From Vandiemenella viatica (Eukaryota; Arthropoda; Insecta; Orthoptera; Morabidae), in the NCBI GenBank assembly GCA_031002005.1, contig JARYHS010009186.1, positions 182,864,437 to 182,928,436 on the forward strand: a stretch of 64,000 bases of DNA. The letters are read 5' to 3'. Position numbers and translations under genes: made by a program. The notes beneath the pieces were generated by a model. The model did not search any database, was not told the origin of the DNA, and was given only the letters and a program-made list of their open reading frames with translations. Of this stretch, positions 47,530-60,648 are shown in pieces. The number at the start of each line of letters is the position of its first letter. Position 1 is the stretch's first letter.

Positions 47530-48930
47530 CAAGTTCTGTGTTCCGAGTTTTTATTGTTATGTTGGAGTAAAAACTCTGTCGTGAGGAAAATCTCTCTTAA
47601 TAATAATATCTACTTTCGTCCCCCTAAATTCCAATATTGTTTCTACAAATTATTATTTTCTTATCCTGCCGTCACACTTCAGTCCAAATATTATTGTACT
47701 CTCTTATCACTAACGAATTTTACTACTTTAATCATCCGAGAGAATTCATTCCAGCTACTAACATCAAATTTTGTTTGTGCCTGATTTCTCTCATACGATT
47801 ACTGGCTCACCAGAAATTTTAATTGTTTGTCATTTCCGTCTTACTTATTTACTTCACAAGGCTCCTTGCTAAACTGTGGTCAGAGAAGCACTAAGTTTCT
47901 CTATCGTTTTTTAGGTTTACATTTCCTGGTAGCATAGTTTCTTGATTCGTTTTTATAGTAATTAATATCAATTACGTTTAACTCTGTCTGTTGCGATCTC
48001 GACATTCTCAGCTATGGGCAATTCCCAGTTGGGAACAGATGGACAGTGAGCTCTTGATGGTGGTTCGTTAGATAAGACCGGTTGTCTGTCAGAGTCTGGC
48101 TGGCAGTTGCGGGCGACGCTAAACTCGGGAACAACATTAACCGATAAGTCTGTGGCGGAGCCGGCAGTTACGAGCGCCTGTAATCGCAGCAGTACAGCAG
48201 ACTTGTGCCATTATTTGGAGCCAAGTTCTCCGCATTTTTCTGGAACAACTACTGGGAGTATAAAGATCTGCCGTAAAATAGCTGGAATATTCGTAAGGAC
48301 GACTTCGTATATAAAACAGTAAATACACTTCGAATTAACGTAATGTTTACTTTCCATTTATAACTAAGAGTTATTAAAGTTGTAAAACTCGTGTCATGTA
48401 TTGCACCCTCTGCAAAAATTAAACTTTTAAGAAGAGAAAGTAAATGGCAATGTCTACTTTGTAGGGAACAGCAACAATACTGCACAACACGTATCTACCG
48501 TTAATGCTTTATGATAAGCCACCTTTGTGCGATAATTAATAACTCGTCATTGGCTCTTATTAAATCCAACACGTAGCTGATTCGTTCAGCACCATTTTGA
48601 CGGCTCTGCGCGTAAATAAGTGCAACCCTTTCCGCTTGTTCAAGGAACAGAGTTTAAATTCCATCTGGATTCCTCTGCAAGGGAAGAATGTTACCTCATT
48701 TTCCAGAAAAATGCAATAGAAATTCATTTATACAAATAAAGAAAGATAGCTGCAGCTTGTAGTGTGACACTTCAAGTTGGAATTATAAAAACTCGGGCGT
48801 CAATTGTAAGTATGTGTTATTCAAGTGCTGTATTAAAAGATTTTTATTCAATGTGCAAAAGTGTTGCGAATTTAAACAAAGTGGGTATTAATTTATTTTA
48901 GCACTGTGGAAACGAGGCAGTTATTGAGTT
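47530..48930. other. Noncoding stretch
   Basis: No gene recognised. About 48010-48260 is GC-richer than its surroundings with overlapping short frames on both strands, none with a domain. Confidence 0.35.
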
Positions 48931-48934
48931 GTGT

Positions 48935-49470
48935 GAACGTCGCTATATATAGCCGTACTTTGTGAGGTGCCTTCAAGGCGTCCGGGCCTGCGCAGGTAGC
49001 CGCTAAACTCTAACGGATAAGACGCCCTCCCAGCCATCACCCACGCGATGAAAAGACGGGAAGAGTGAAGCAATCACAAGTTGACTATTCCATGTGACTT
49101 CAGACCACCTTCTCCAGCACCAATCACTATAGTTCTTACGATTAAAATTCTGGAAATTTTGTGTTCCGCATGTCACCAGAGATGCTGGAGGGGGGGGCGG
49201 GGAGAGGTTTCCTACTAGCTCTCATACCGGCGAGAGCTCATTCTGATTTTGATTCTTGTTCTGAATTCTGACTCTGGACTCGGTTCTGGACCGCTATCCA
49301 GGATGCTGCTCGTGGCTTCAGCCGAGAGCTGAAGTGAGCAGCTCGCTTCTTGGAGAAGTCGAACGCTACCGAGCGCGTTCGGTCTGCGAATGCTGAGGAG
49401 TGATTCGCTTGCCGCGGGCCATCTCCGAACTCAATTGGTAATGTGTTAACCATCGAGACCATAGCTTGTG
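48935..49470. promoter_or_regulatory. GC-richer block with TATA-like palindrome
   Basis: The palindrome 'gctatatatagc' (about 48940-48953) is followed by several hundred bases of GC-richer DNA with G tracts (about 49188-49203) and 'gattctgattct'-type repetition on the minus strand. It could be a promoter with 5' UTR or part of an LTR. No coding motif is seen. Confidence 0.3.
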
Positions 49471-51490
49471 CATTTTAGGAAACTGTTAGAGACCCATAAG
49501 CAATTTGAGACATCAGTGCTCGAAATTGATGAGTGAAAAGCACTGAGCTAGCAGGCACAAATATACTGCCTTTCAATTTCTTTTCAAATGGCATATAAGA
49601 ACCATTTGTAGCGCCTGACGTATTAGCATCATAACTCAAACTGAATTGGATTCTGTTATCACCAGGTTATTATGATGTAACTTGAATATTGTTTGTTAAT
49701 GTAATTTTTATATTAATTATTTAAGTTGGATTTAACGTAAAGTTCATCATTTGTTTGTTTGCATAAATGGCTAATTACAGCTTTGGGCGTTGCTTTGTAT
49801 ATTGTGTTTGACGTTAAATTCACCCAGGCTTGTAATTGCTGGCGATCATCAATAAATATCTCATTGTGGTAATTTACCTGTGATCCTGGAATTTTATCAA
49901 CGTTCTTGCAGTATATTAAATTTAAGAGTACCTATAAAATTCAAAGCTTGCAATTAATGATACAAAAAGGTAATAATTAAGGTTTTCTATGCTTCTATAA
50001 AGTTAAATCATATTACTGTAGGGAAGGTACCCCAACAAGCATCAACACTCCATCTTAATAATTTATCAAGTTAAAGAATCACTGGGTAATTCCTTCATTC
50101 GAAGTGAATATTTGAGGTTATAGTAAGTACCCAAACTAAAGGATAAAGAAGGAACTGTTGTTGCTGTTTTATTTACCTCGGTTCCGACCATCATAAACAT
50201 GACATGAATCTTGCTATGTGGAAGAGATATGTCCATAGCATGGCTTCATCAAAAATCAGTACCTTTAGAACCAGAAAAAATACTCGTGATGTAAAGCAAA
50301 GGAATAAACAGTTCATAAAGACTGATCATATCCCTGAGGTTATTGCCTTTCATGCTTTACTGCTTTCAGGAACGACAGATCGAACGAAACAATCATAAAC
50401 TTATGAGTGATCAGCTATTAATGAAATATGATTAGAAAGATATCTGCACAACTCATCTATTATATCCGCAGTATTTCAAAAGCTTTGCAATGTATGAATT
50501 ACATTTTAAAATGAAGGCAACAATAACAGCATTACACGGTGGGAACAATTTGATAGGGCTTTCAGATATAGCCCAGTTAGACTAATGAAACGCTTACTCA
50601 AAGTTTAATAGTGCTGAAGGGTAGAGCGATTTAACGGATCATTTGCTTCTGAAAAGCGTTCGAAATGAGACAAACTATATGTTAAACGTATAATTAATTC
50701 AATAAATAAATCATGTAACGGTGTTCATTGAGTCAACTGTTGTCACAGTTACATGTTCTTGATACGTTTTTTCACTGTTTCATTGGTTTTGAAGCAAAAT
50801 ATATTACAATATATCCACCTGAGATTGCGGTTTCAGTTATAATCACCGTAATGAACTATAACTACGTAAACCGTAATATCTACTGTAATAAAAACTCGAA
50901 TTCACGTTTTTTTAAGGAAGAGCCAAGGAAAAGGGTCATTATTATGTTAAACTAACTGTTAACCGCAACTTCGTACGCGTGTACTTAGAATTTCAATGCT
51001 AGAATTGAATATAGAAAGCTGTAAGTTACGTAAGATTTGTCCCAAAGAACACCGAGTCGGCAAAATGTGACGAGAAAGTAATCACTATACCATTCTGCAG
51101 TAGAATCTGTCTTATGATGAGAATCAATTTCCAACATGATTAAAAATAGAAAAAATGAAGGGGTGGGAGGTAGGAGGGTTTAACTGAGTGCAGCATCAAC
51201 TTTAGCTTGGTCTTCTGTTCTTTCTTCAGCATCATCATCAATTTTTTTGTTTCTAATAATTTTAGCTGATCGTGCTCTGCTAGAGCGTCATCTTAGGTCT
51301 GGTCTATGCCGGCGAGGCATATTAACAAAGAAAACAAAATAAATTGATGCCAGTAATTTTTAGGTAGACACAAAGTAATACTATGGTGCAGCGCCTATCT
51401 ATATCTATAACAAATAATAAGTTTTGTCTATAAACGAAATTTATTAACAGATCATACACTAAATCATTGCGAGAGAAAGACAGCTTGAGC
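49471..51490. other. AT-rich noncoding stretch
   Basis: No gene recognised. An AATAAA lies at about 49850. Frames of 64-75 codons here have no domains. Confidence 0.4.
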
Positions 51491-51944
51491 GACCAATGTA
51501 ACATTACAGGCATATACATGCATCCGTCTGTCTGTCACCACTCAATGAGATATAAAGATTTCATGATAAAACTGTTATTCATAGCGAAAACAAGAATCCT
51601 GTGTCCTTCCTAAATATACAGAGTATTTCCTTGTCAAATTCCATCAATATTAGTGTAGCTATTTAGTCGTAAAAACGTAACACAGAGTCAGAGATTTATT
51701 TTCACAATTATAATATTATTAGTGTAGATCACACACAATATGACTGCTAGAGAAGCAAATCCTGAGGGACCAATATGGCATAAAAATAAAATAAAAAATA
51801 AACGCTTACGGCATTGTTCGGCCGCCTACTATTTGTCTCGCATTCCACACCTGAATTAGTGTGACCTAAAGTTTAACATGGAATCAGGGAATGTTCAGGC
51901 GTGGCTCATATTATCAACAAAAAAAAAAATTATAAACTTCTACT

Positions 51945-52020
51945 CCTACCGGGATATTAACCAGAAACCGAATTCGGAACTTCAGGAAGCAAGCGTCTTA
52001 ATCACTGAGTTACCAGCACG
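51945..52020 (-). mobile_element. tRNA-like SINE head fragment, family B type
   Basis: On the minus strand 'tggtaactcagtgattaaga' matches the A-box region of the family B head, followed by 'cgcttgcttcc'. The B box is decayed. Confidence 0.5.
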
Positions 52021-52044
52021 ATTTTTCTGTAACCATTACAGACT

Positions 52045-52250
52045 TACACTTTTTATTCGTCTGTCTATCACCGTTCGGTTAGTTTTTACAATATTTAATA
52101 CTAATACAGAAAACAGTGTCCTATGTCCCTCCTAGTGGCAAATTTCATCGAGATCGGATTATCTCTCAAACAAAAAGACCGAGAGGCAGAGAGACAGATA
52201 GACACGGTTACTTTGGCTTTTTTACGAGTAACATTAGTATAGCTGTCGTG
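52045..52250 (+). repeat. Probable LINE 3'-end-type repeat fragment
   Basis: Phrases 'cgtctgtctatcaccgttcgg', 'tagtggcaaatttcatcgag' and 'agagacagatagacac' resemble noncoding tails of insect LINEs. A weaker relative may lie at 51520-51650 (gtctgtctgtcaccactca). Confidence 0.35.
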
Positions 52251-53500
52251 TTGATTAAAAGTTAATGTTAATCGTCTGCATGCTGCAATAGAGAAATATA
52301 ATTATTCTATTTCGAATTGCACCATATATATCGTAGATTAAAGAGAGTAGGCTATAATAATTTACCGTACTGGTTTATCGCAAATTCTTTTATAAAAAAT
52401 TTCGTTAAAATTTTATTTTTTATTTTCATTTTATTTGACCTTCGGTCTTATGACCGTTCAGACAGCTCTAGTATTTACATTGGTAATACACGAATATATT
52501 AAAATTTAATAGAACGAAATTACATCTAAGTGTAAAAATTTAACGATTTTGTACAGAAATATGTTAAAATCAAAGACATCAGTATAAGTCTTACATACAA
52601 AACAGGATAATTGCTCCAAATTGAAAAATTTATATTACATTACAATACCAACTTGCGTTAAAATACAACTTTTTACTCAGACGGAAACATTAAAAGGATC
52701 TTAATTAAAAGCTCACTTCAATATCTAGAGATCGCAATCCGTTCTCAATAGCTCACTCACAGATGTATTTGCAGTTTTACGAGGTTACTAAAAAGAATCA
52801 GGGTGTTGGCTACAGGCGAGAATTATATGGTTGATGTCGGCTAACTTCTTCTCGATCTATCTGTCATAACCATGAACGGATGACTCCGATTTTATAGAGA
52901 TGTCTTGGATATCACCCGTTCCACAATAGCATTCGTATTGCAGTAATTTTGTATCTTCTGAATAATTTGTAAACTGTAAACCATACTTTGGAAGGGATGG
53001 TGTTGTATGGAAGAGAAAATATCATATGCTCTAAAGAGTGATACTTTAACATAAAACTGTCTCAAAATTTTAAATTGGGGTGTCTAGCAATTATTAATTA
53101 TAAGATAATGAATTTGCGAGATTTGTTTAAGTGACTCCTGACTTTTAAAAACTCTAGATGTTTCCTGAAAATACAATCATATCATTGTCATCTCTACATT
53201 TCCAGGTAATTTAAAATCAATGTTCCATAATAAAAAATAAAAATAGTTTACTGAATGCCTATTGGAGGAACAACACGATTTAAATGTGTGTTTTTTTATC
53301 AAATTAAAAAATTATGCGTTTTGCTTTGCGGTGAACTCACTCGACATCAATAATATTACTGAGAGATACCATAGCTTATGATTTTGAGTATTTTCTTCTT
53401 TTCTATGTAAATATGAGTAGAAGCTGTAACGTCAAAGAACAGAATTAGTGTCTCCTATGAGTGATTGATTCAGGTCCATGAAGCTAGTGCGATGTACAGT
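52251..53500. other. AT-rich noncoding stretch
   Basis: No gene or repeat recognised. Confidence 0.4.
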
Positions 53501-53504
53501 ACAT

Positions 53505-53795
53505 TACGGCTGTCTTACGTCTAGATTGCGCTGACCATCTATGCTCCAGAGCACCAGATTGTTCCGCCATGCAGCCCCTGGGAGCCAGGCTACACAGCAG
53601 AGCAGAGTGCTGCTAGTTGGTGGGCCATTGGGAGCTCGGCGGCACCGCTGGCTGATAACAAATGCGCAAAACGAAGCAAAACAACGGAAATGGACCACAG
53701 CGGCAAGAGCAGTCATAAACATGGACCACTGGGTCACTAACGGGATGTACTTAATGCGGCACTTATGGTGCAGAAATTGACAAAATCGATACCTC
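53505..53795. other. GC-richer block open on both strands
   Basis: The block has open frames of 97 codons (minus) and 79 codons (plus) in the same place, which mainly reflects base composition. Neither resembles a known family. It could be an untranslated exon, a regulatory block or an old insertion. Confidence 0.3.
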
Positions 53796-53799
53796 ATCA

Positions 53800-56700
53800 G
53801 ATACTCTCATATGTATCGGATAGAATATCACTAAAAACGACAAAAAATGAAAAACTGATGCTAATAATTACACTATTCAAGAATATTTTTATTTTGCAAA
53901 TTTTTATTTCCTGTCTGGCAAAGCTATGACGGCTAGCTATGTCAATGTCATTAATTACTTTTTCCGCGTTAAAGTACGCCATATGTCTTTATCTTTTATT
54001 TCACTTCAGCTTATCACCTAATTAAAAAAAATCTTCTTTATTATTTCCACTCTTCTAAATTCCTATCGTTCCATTAGGTAAATCAAATCCTGTATGTTAT
54101 AATACCGTGAACTAAGCCTTACTTGTACTACATAACTTCCGTGTGCAGCGTTTTCAGATATTATTATATTTCTCCTATTAATTCAGTTCTTGTTTGATAT
54201 AGCCCAATCTGTTCACAGTATCGACGTCAGTTTCCTCTTTTCATCTCTCCAGAACTTATTCTTCACTATTTTATTTACACCACTTTTTCTCAGTATTGTA
54301 AATCAGCACATCTTTACAACCACCTTGTAATATTTACTTCTGATTCGTCTTCCAGCTTTCCGGGACCCCTTCATCGGTAATATACGAATTTAATTTTAGT
54401 CTCTCCTGGTTCTCCTGTTGCAAACCAATTGCTACTTACGGGAAGTTCTGTTTCTATTGTTTATTTAATCTTTTTCATTTGGATTATCTGTTTCCTAATT
54501 ATGAAATATATGATTAATTACTGTTCCTTAGTTTACCCTTGTATCTTTTGTTACTCAAAAAATATCGGTCTACTATTCACACTACATACTTCTGATACTA
54601 TTAAAGTCTGAAGGGATACCTGACTTCACCGAAAACAGAAATGTTTTTAATAATATTAATTGGCTAACTTGATTTAAACGCCTGTGTCATTAATAACTGT
54701 TTGTTGCAAACATCAAATGTCAGAATACCAAACCGCTTCTCACGTAAGCGAATACTTTCTCACCAGCACCAGAGTAATACGACGTTAGTTAAAAATTTCA
54801 AATTGTGACATCTGGTAACGTTATTAATATGTCAGTAATTTTAGCCTTCAAAGCTGACCTTCGTAAAAAGTTCACTTATATGTTGTTTTTTATTTTTTTA
54901 CGGATAACAGAAAAGAGAGATTTTACTGAGATGTATTTGGACTAAGCCTGTGATTAATGGACGAAATGTTTTGTGATTTTGTAATCACTTCCCATAGAAC
55001 AAAAGAAATTTTTGGAATCATTATTTAAAGGAATATTTTGTACTTAACGCATAATGGAAGCAGGTGTTAAGGAAAAAAATATTGTCGCCAAAAAAATATA
55101 TTAAACAGTTCAGTTTTTCACATACTCGATATATGTTAATTATATAATAATTCTAATAGATTATACGTCTTGAAATTTGCTTCCTAGTGAATCATATTAT
55201 TTCAACATAAATCAGTTAATCTAAAACTGTTGAATTTATTTGAAAACTTTGTGCCTTAAGTGTACTAAACAATAAGAAAACATCCCTAATGTTCTTATCA
55301 GTGACCCCAATCGTCGACTGTAGTAAAGATCTTACATTTTATGAATCTAAAATTCTATAAACTGTTCATCAAACATCGGCTTTTATTCACTAAGGCGTTT
55401 CTTTAAAATAACCAAATACCAAAATTTTTCATTTCCCTAAACACTAGTTAAATTATCATACACTACTCTAACAGCGTCTGCAGAAGGCGAGAAGTTTTAA
55501 TTTTGTTTTATAATTTAACGAATATTAATTTGTTAAAGATCCTTTGTTGAAAATAAAATTGTTTCAAAATAGGCTCAGTACGATTTTAGTTTGAAAACTT
55601 AGAAACATTGAATTCCAATAAAGTATATCACTTCTCTAATCAATTCGTACGTCTTCACTTTGATTCATATCTCACATAAAAAGTTTAAGTAAAACTTTGT
55701 GAGTTTCAAATAGAACCTCCATCCCAAACATATAATCGCAGAATTTAGATGCGCTATATGAAACTAGTTTACTAAAAGCATGCAGATAATCATAGGTGCC
55801 AATTACCGAACAGGATTTTTCGCTAATTGGGAAGTTGATTTTCAGTTTTTATCGTTGCAACCAAATTTTATCGTGAAGAGACAACATTGTAATGGGCGCG
55901 ATTACCGGAAATTAATTACAGAGATTGTTTCAACAACATCAGTTCAAATTAAAACAGATATTCGACGCTTTATCGCAGTAATACGAGCTAATATATGAAG
56001 GAAATAAACGAAACGAACCTCATCCAAAATTCAGCTATTTGTTTCCGTACCAAAATTGTTAGACTGCCCCACCAAGAGTTAGAAATTAAATCTAAATATC
56101 ATCTAAAAAGATGAATTGATAATATAATCTTTTAAAAGATAGAAATTTAATTCCAGAATTAAAATCAAATTGGTATACATCTCAAGTTTAATTTCAACAG
56201 ATAAGTTTATCATTGTGTAATACTAATATAGTAGTTTCAACTATTGAAGATACTGCCTTTCTGAAAATATTTACTCTTGAGGCGGAAAAAAATCAGAAAA
56301 AAAGACGCTGAATTATTTATTCCCGTGAAATTAAAAATAACATCAACGGACTGTATTCTATAATCAATCTATCTTCTTAAGTCGCCTTCTCGTATTAGAG
56401 GTTGGCGGTCCACATAGCTAGCTAGCTCTGAGCGTGAAACTGCGGCATGGAAAGCCTCTTCGGACGTGCAATTGAACCGTCTCCGAATGTCCTTCAGCCA
56501 CGAATCTTTAGATGTTTAAATTAGATAGTCTCCAGTTTTTCCTGACAAAAAGTAATTAATGTTATGACAAATCAAGCAGAACTTCTCATTAACTTTTTGA
56601 AAGACGCTATAGGAAAAAGGAAATAAAACTATTAACTGACTCCAACGGTATGTGAAGCCGAAAATAGCACATTTTTACGGTTTAAATTTGCAGCGTTGAT

Positions 56701-57135
56701 TTCATTTACATTAAAGTAATGTTAACCTCCAGGATGGACTTTTGAAAAACAGTGACGTGTATATTCTTTTTATATTAACATTCAACAAGGCGCAAGCTAC
56801 AAACCGTATCAAAGTGGAGCTGTTCTCTGTATGAATTTTGGTTTTGTAAACTTCAACCTTAAAATTAAAGAATTGACAATTCAGTGTCAGATTAAAAATT
56901 ATATAATTTTTCACCATTATCTCTAATATGGTTTGCTACTCTTTATAATATTATGATGTATAACGTTCTTTTTGAATTTTCTGAAACATATATCTGATCA
57001 ATAATATCAGAGTTGATTCAACACTTGTTGTCAATATGGGTGCCTTCATTCTATTTCTGTATCTGCAATGTAAATGAATAAAATTACGAAGCTGATAACT
57101 TAAGGCTGAGTTACTCATTTATTCACGTACTAATT
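53800..57135. other. Long AT-rich noncoding stretch
   Basis: No gene recognised. About 54200-54450 is pyrimidine-rich on the plus strand and might be an antisense LINE scrap, but no motif is readable. Confidence 0.4.
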
Positions 57136-57139
57136 TCAT

Positions 57140-57850
57140 TGCGATAGAGCGGATGCTTCTGTGGAAATTTCCCTAAATACCCATTTTCCTCTTTTATTGA
57201 ACCTACTTATTTTGCCCTCTACGAAATTTAATTTTAAATTCTTTCAGCGTTTTTGATAAATTATTCATCTATTCCATTGGAATAGCATTCCAATCGCTGA
57301 GCGTCTTACCTTTGAAAGAAATTTTCTCGCATCTTTACGCCATAAATCGAGTGCCAGTTTGTTGTCATGGTCATCTTTTCCCTTCCATGAACATCTCCTT
57401 TTTTATTCCACCAATACCTTTCCACTATACAGCACTAATATATGTCTACTACACTCCCCCAACTCTCTTCACCCTCCTCTTCTCTTCCAATGAACCCCAT
57501 TCAAGCTCCTTTATCATAACTGTTACTGATTGTGTTCTGCAGTAATTTCAGTACTATTTTTCATCCTCCCCCCGAACTCCTGTATTTGATACACAAATTG
57601 TGGGTCTCATACTATACCATCATATTCACACAATAGTCTGACCAAAGTTTTGTAACCAGTTCCGTCACTACTCTGGTACATCCATTCGTAACTCTCTCGA
57701 ATAAGTGAAATATTTCGAACTTTTTCCACTAGCTGTCCAATGTGTCATCACCAGTAGAGTTTTTTCATCAAATGTTATGCAACGTACATAAATTTGAAGG
57801 CTTCAAAAAGCAATTCCGTCCCCACGTTATAATCATAATCAAATTGCTAC
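57140..57850 (-). mobile_element. CR1/Jockey-type LINE fragment (copy 3)
   Basis: Same family and orientation as 4739-5335 and 10148-10860. Aligned landmarks include 'ggaaatttccctaaatac' (57161), 'gtcatggtcatcttttccc' (57364), 'tgtatttgatacac' and 'agtctgaccaaagttttgt'. All minus-strand frames are broken. It shares with copy 2 the 'aattctttca...ttattcatc' segment missing from copy 1, and is the most decayed of the three. Confidence 0.75.
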
Positions 57851-57859
57851 AGAATCTAC

Positions 57860-58805
57860 TATGTAGTTTCATTCAGTAAATTGCAACGCTTTTCTGAAAT
57901 AATTGCTAACCAAGTATTTCATATACAAGTCAAATGGCTTGATGAGACAAATATTCCTATCTTATAATCCCGAAATAAAGGTTTCATTAAAAATTCGCAT
58001 TACTACTTGTGTGAAAGTAACTGGTCAGTTTCCGTTTTGTTGGTGTGCTTAGTCAGATGTCACTGGGGATGCTGTCTCTGTGTAGGCTTATTGCGTGCGA
58101 AGTTGGTCGTTCAGTTTTGCTGGCCATGGTGACACGAAGTTTTAGGAAAAATTTGGCGGGACTTATATATAAAAAAAAGGATTGCATTGGTGACCTGTCA
58201 TAGCCGAATTTATTCAGTGGAGTCTGTATGAACCTGGCTGAATAGTAACAGAGAAAATTCCGTAGGAATAATATTATTCATTAAGGATCTAGTAATTAGG
58301 TGGAGGAGAAAGAATCTTATTTGGATGCTAGAAACTAGCCGAACTAGACGTTTGTTATGTGGGGAAAAAACACAGATTTGAAGTTCGTCGTGTTTGAGGC
58401 ATATATGCGGAAAGAGAGTACTGACAGAAATTTAGCATAGAACTCTAATATTCTTAGTTTTACATGGTAGGTATGTACTATTTATTGTTATATGCAAGCA
58501 TTATTACATCTCTGTACTTAGTTATCGCAGTTCACAGTTCATTTTATACAGGTATAAATATCTAATATAAAATTTTCACTCACTAACTCATTTAGCACAC
58601 TACAGAGACGAGTCACAGAACACAGCTAATCTAAGGTTATACGCAGACCATACCGTCTAGAATGTTCAGGACGAATCAAGGATTATTGCTAGGGTCTGGC
58701 TTCGTTCCACTATGTGTTGTTTGGTTATGACGATGTGTTGCGTTGCATTCTGACACTCCCAACCAGAACATTGTTTTGATGATGAAGCGTTCTATTGTCA
58801 CTATC
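57860..58805. other. Noncoding stretch
   Basis: No gene recognised. A small GC-richer patch at about 58035-58140 matches nothing I know. Confidence 0.35.
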
Positions 58806-58814
58806 TTTGAGCGT

Positions 58815-59105
58815 TCTGCTGGAAAATTGGTTAAGGCGCCTGACTGGAGATCGTAAGGTCCCCGGTTCAAATCCGTGCCTCAGCGGGGATTTTCACAGAT
58901 CTTTTACGTCATCTTCATCTTTGGCACAGTTTGTTGTTTAACGTTAAGTATAGCAGAACGCTTCTGTGGTTTAGATTCAAAGTTAAACTGCAAGTCCACC
59001 ATATCCAATAGGATTTCCGGATTAGGTTAAGCGGCTACGAATTTCATATCCGGTAAGAAAATTTGACAGCAGGTCGTTACAGCTACACGAATTTACTTTT
59101 GTCAT
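58815..59105 (+). mobile_element. SINE family B, copy 2
   Basis: The head has a weak A box and a perfect B box (GGTTCAAATCC, 58864-58874). It shares with copy 1 (35371-35655) 'gactggagatcg', 'agaacgcttctgtggttt', 'taaactgcaagtcc' and 'gacagcaggtcgttacagc' in order. No poly-A is seen at the 3' end. Confidence 0.85.
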
Positions 59106-60400
59106 TATATCTTCTATAGAAAAATAAAGTCCTAAACTGCTTCTGATATTGGTGAAAAGGTTATGAATTTATCTGTTCATAAAAAATTATAACTTCAAAA
59201 ATTGATGTAGAACATGTTATAAGGCAAATACAAAATCAAAAGATTCAAACTAATGACAGCGGTAGCAATGGATGTCAGTGAGGTTCATTTAATATCACAA
59301 TGTAAAAGGGAGACTGGGTTAAAAAATATTTATGCAGAATGGAAATTTTCGAGACTGATGGAAAATAGCAAGCTAGGGCACCGAAGTGTAATGAGAGATA
59401 ACAGGAAAGCGACCTTCGAAGAGAAAGAAATTCCGCCCAGCTGTGTCCTGATAGCAGGCGACGATATTTCAGGGCGACATCGTCACGCATGACGGGAGAC
59501 GAACAATAACCTGCATCACTTACACGCCGGCAGTGTGAAGTAGCCTCATCAGCGTAGTTATTTCCCCCCAGAATTTTTGTCACTGGCTGATACTGTCCTC
59601 AGAGAAGACAATCTAAAAAGGACTTGAAATACGATGTTTATAGCCAATAGGTCGAAACAGTCCAGATGATTTTGTCACACTCATTTTCATCCTTTAAAGC
59701 AGGTAACGATATGCCAATATTTTGTGTGTAATTCCTTCAATTAAAGGAGGGGTATCATAGTAATACGGGTATTGTATCATCTGTTTTTTGAGTGTGACAC
59801 AGAATGAGATTGATAAAGGACAAAACAGAATTTAAAACTTTGTTAGGGGTCTAACAGCTGGTCATCATATACGTTCAAAGGAGATATAGGTTCAAATTAG
59901 GAATGTGTGTAACCGCTTGTTAACTAGTGCATGGTTTGTTCGTAAAAGAAGGTTGGTAAGTATCACAGATTTTGCTTAGGTATAAGCAAAACTGTAAACC
60001 GAAATTCTCACATAAAAATAAAGTCAGACCTCATGAATTATATATGATTAAGATAAGTTCTATGATAGTTTAGATATAACCACACAAAAAAGAGCCCATA
60101 ATTCTTGTTTATTTAAGATATAAATAAAAAAGTTTGTCTCTAAAAAAACAGAAATCATGAAATGTATCCTTTAATTTAAATGTGACGGTTGTATTTCGAT
60201 GTTGACAACAGCGGTATGATGTTCCTATAGGGATTTAGTGATTATCAATCTAATATGACCACACACGGTTATACCTAACTCTGGCGGATTCTTTTTCATT
60301 TTTTTAAAAAATAAAGTCAAGCTCTAGAGAATTTCAAAATTGACAATAGGAGAACAAAAATAACATATAATATTCTAAACAATTTAATTTTCAAATAAAG
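59106..60400. other. AT-rich noncoding stretch
   Basis: No gene recognised. Two overlapping frames at 59253-59583 on opposite strands have no domain. Confidence 0.4.
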
Positions 60401-60404
60401 CTGT

Positions 60405-60648
60405 TTTTTATTACTTATGGCTTTACGCCACGTCGACGTCGAGGTCATTAGAGGTGGGATGAGATTGGGGATAAGGAACGGGAAAGAATTCGGCCATGGC
60501 CTATTGAAGGAAGCATCCCGGGATTCACCTGGAGTGATTTGGGGAAACCATGGAAAACCCAAATCTGGATGCCCGGACGGGGATTCTAACTGGTGTCCTC
60601 CCGAATGCGAGGCCATAGTGTTAACCGCTAACCCACCACAATGGGTAA
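60405..60648 (-). mobile_element. SINE family A, minus-strand copy
   Basis: Nearly full length and well preserved. The T-run and 'ggctttacgccacgtcgacg' mark the 3' end, followed by 'ggcctattgaaggaagcatc' and 'gatttggggaaaccatgg'. The B-box complement is altered (ggggattctaactgg). It is among the closest in sequence to the 33622 copy. Confidence 0.9.

Noticed and set aside
49238..49462. Ser/Glu-rich 74-codon minus-strand frame
   Set aside because: Repetitive 'gattctgattct' sequence explains it; no motif.
54200..54450. Pyrimidine-rich stretch as antisense LINE
   Set aside because: No readable reverse-transcriptase motif in any minus-strand frame.
58840..58880. Apparent tRNA gene
   Set aside because: Part of SINE family B, repeated at 35371; no cloverleaf evident.
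59640..59830. Possible inverted repeat (gtgtgacaaa... / ...gagtgtgacac)
   Set aside because: The match is too short and imperfect for AT-rich DNA to support a MITE.
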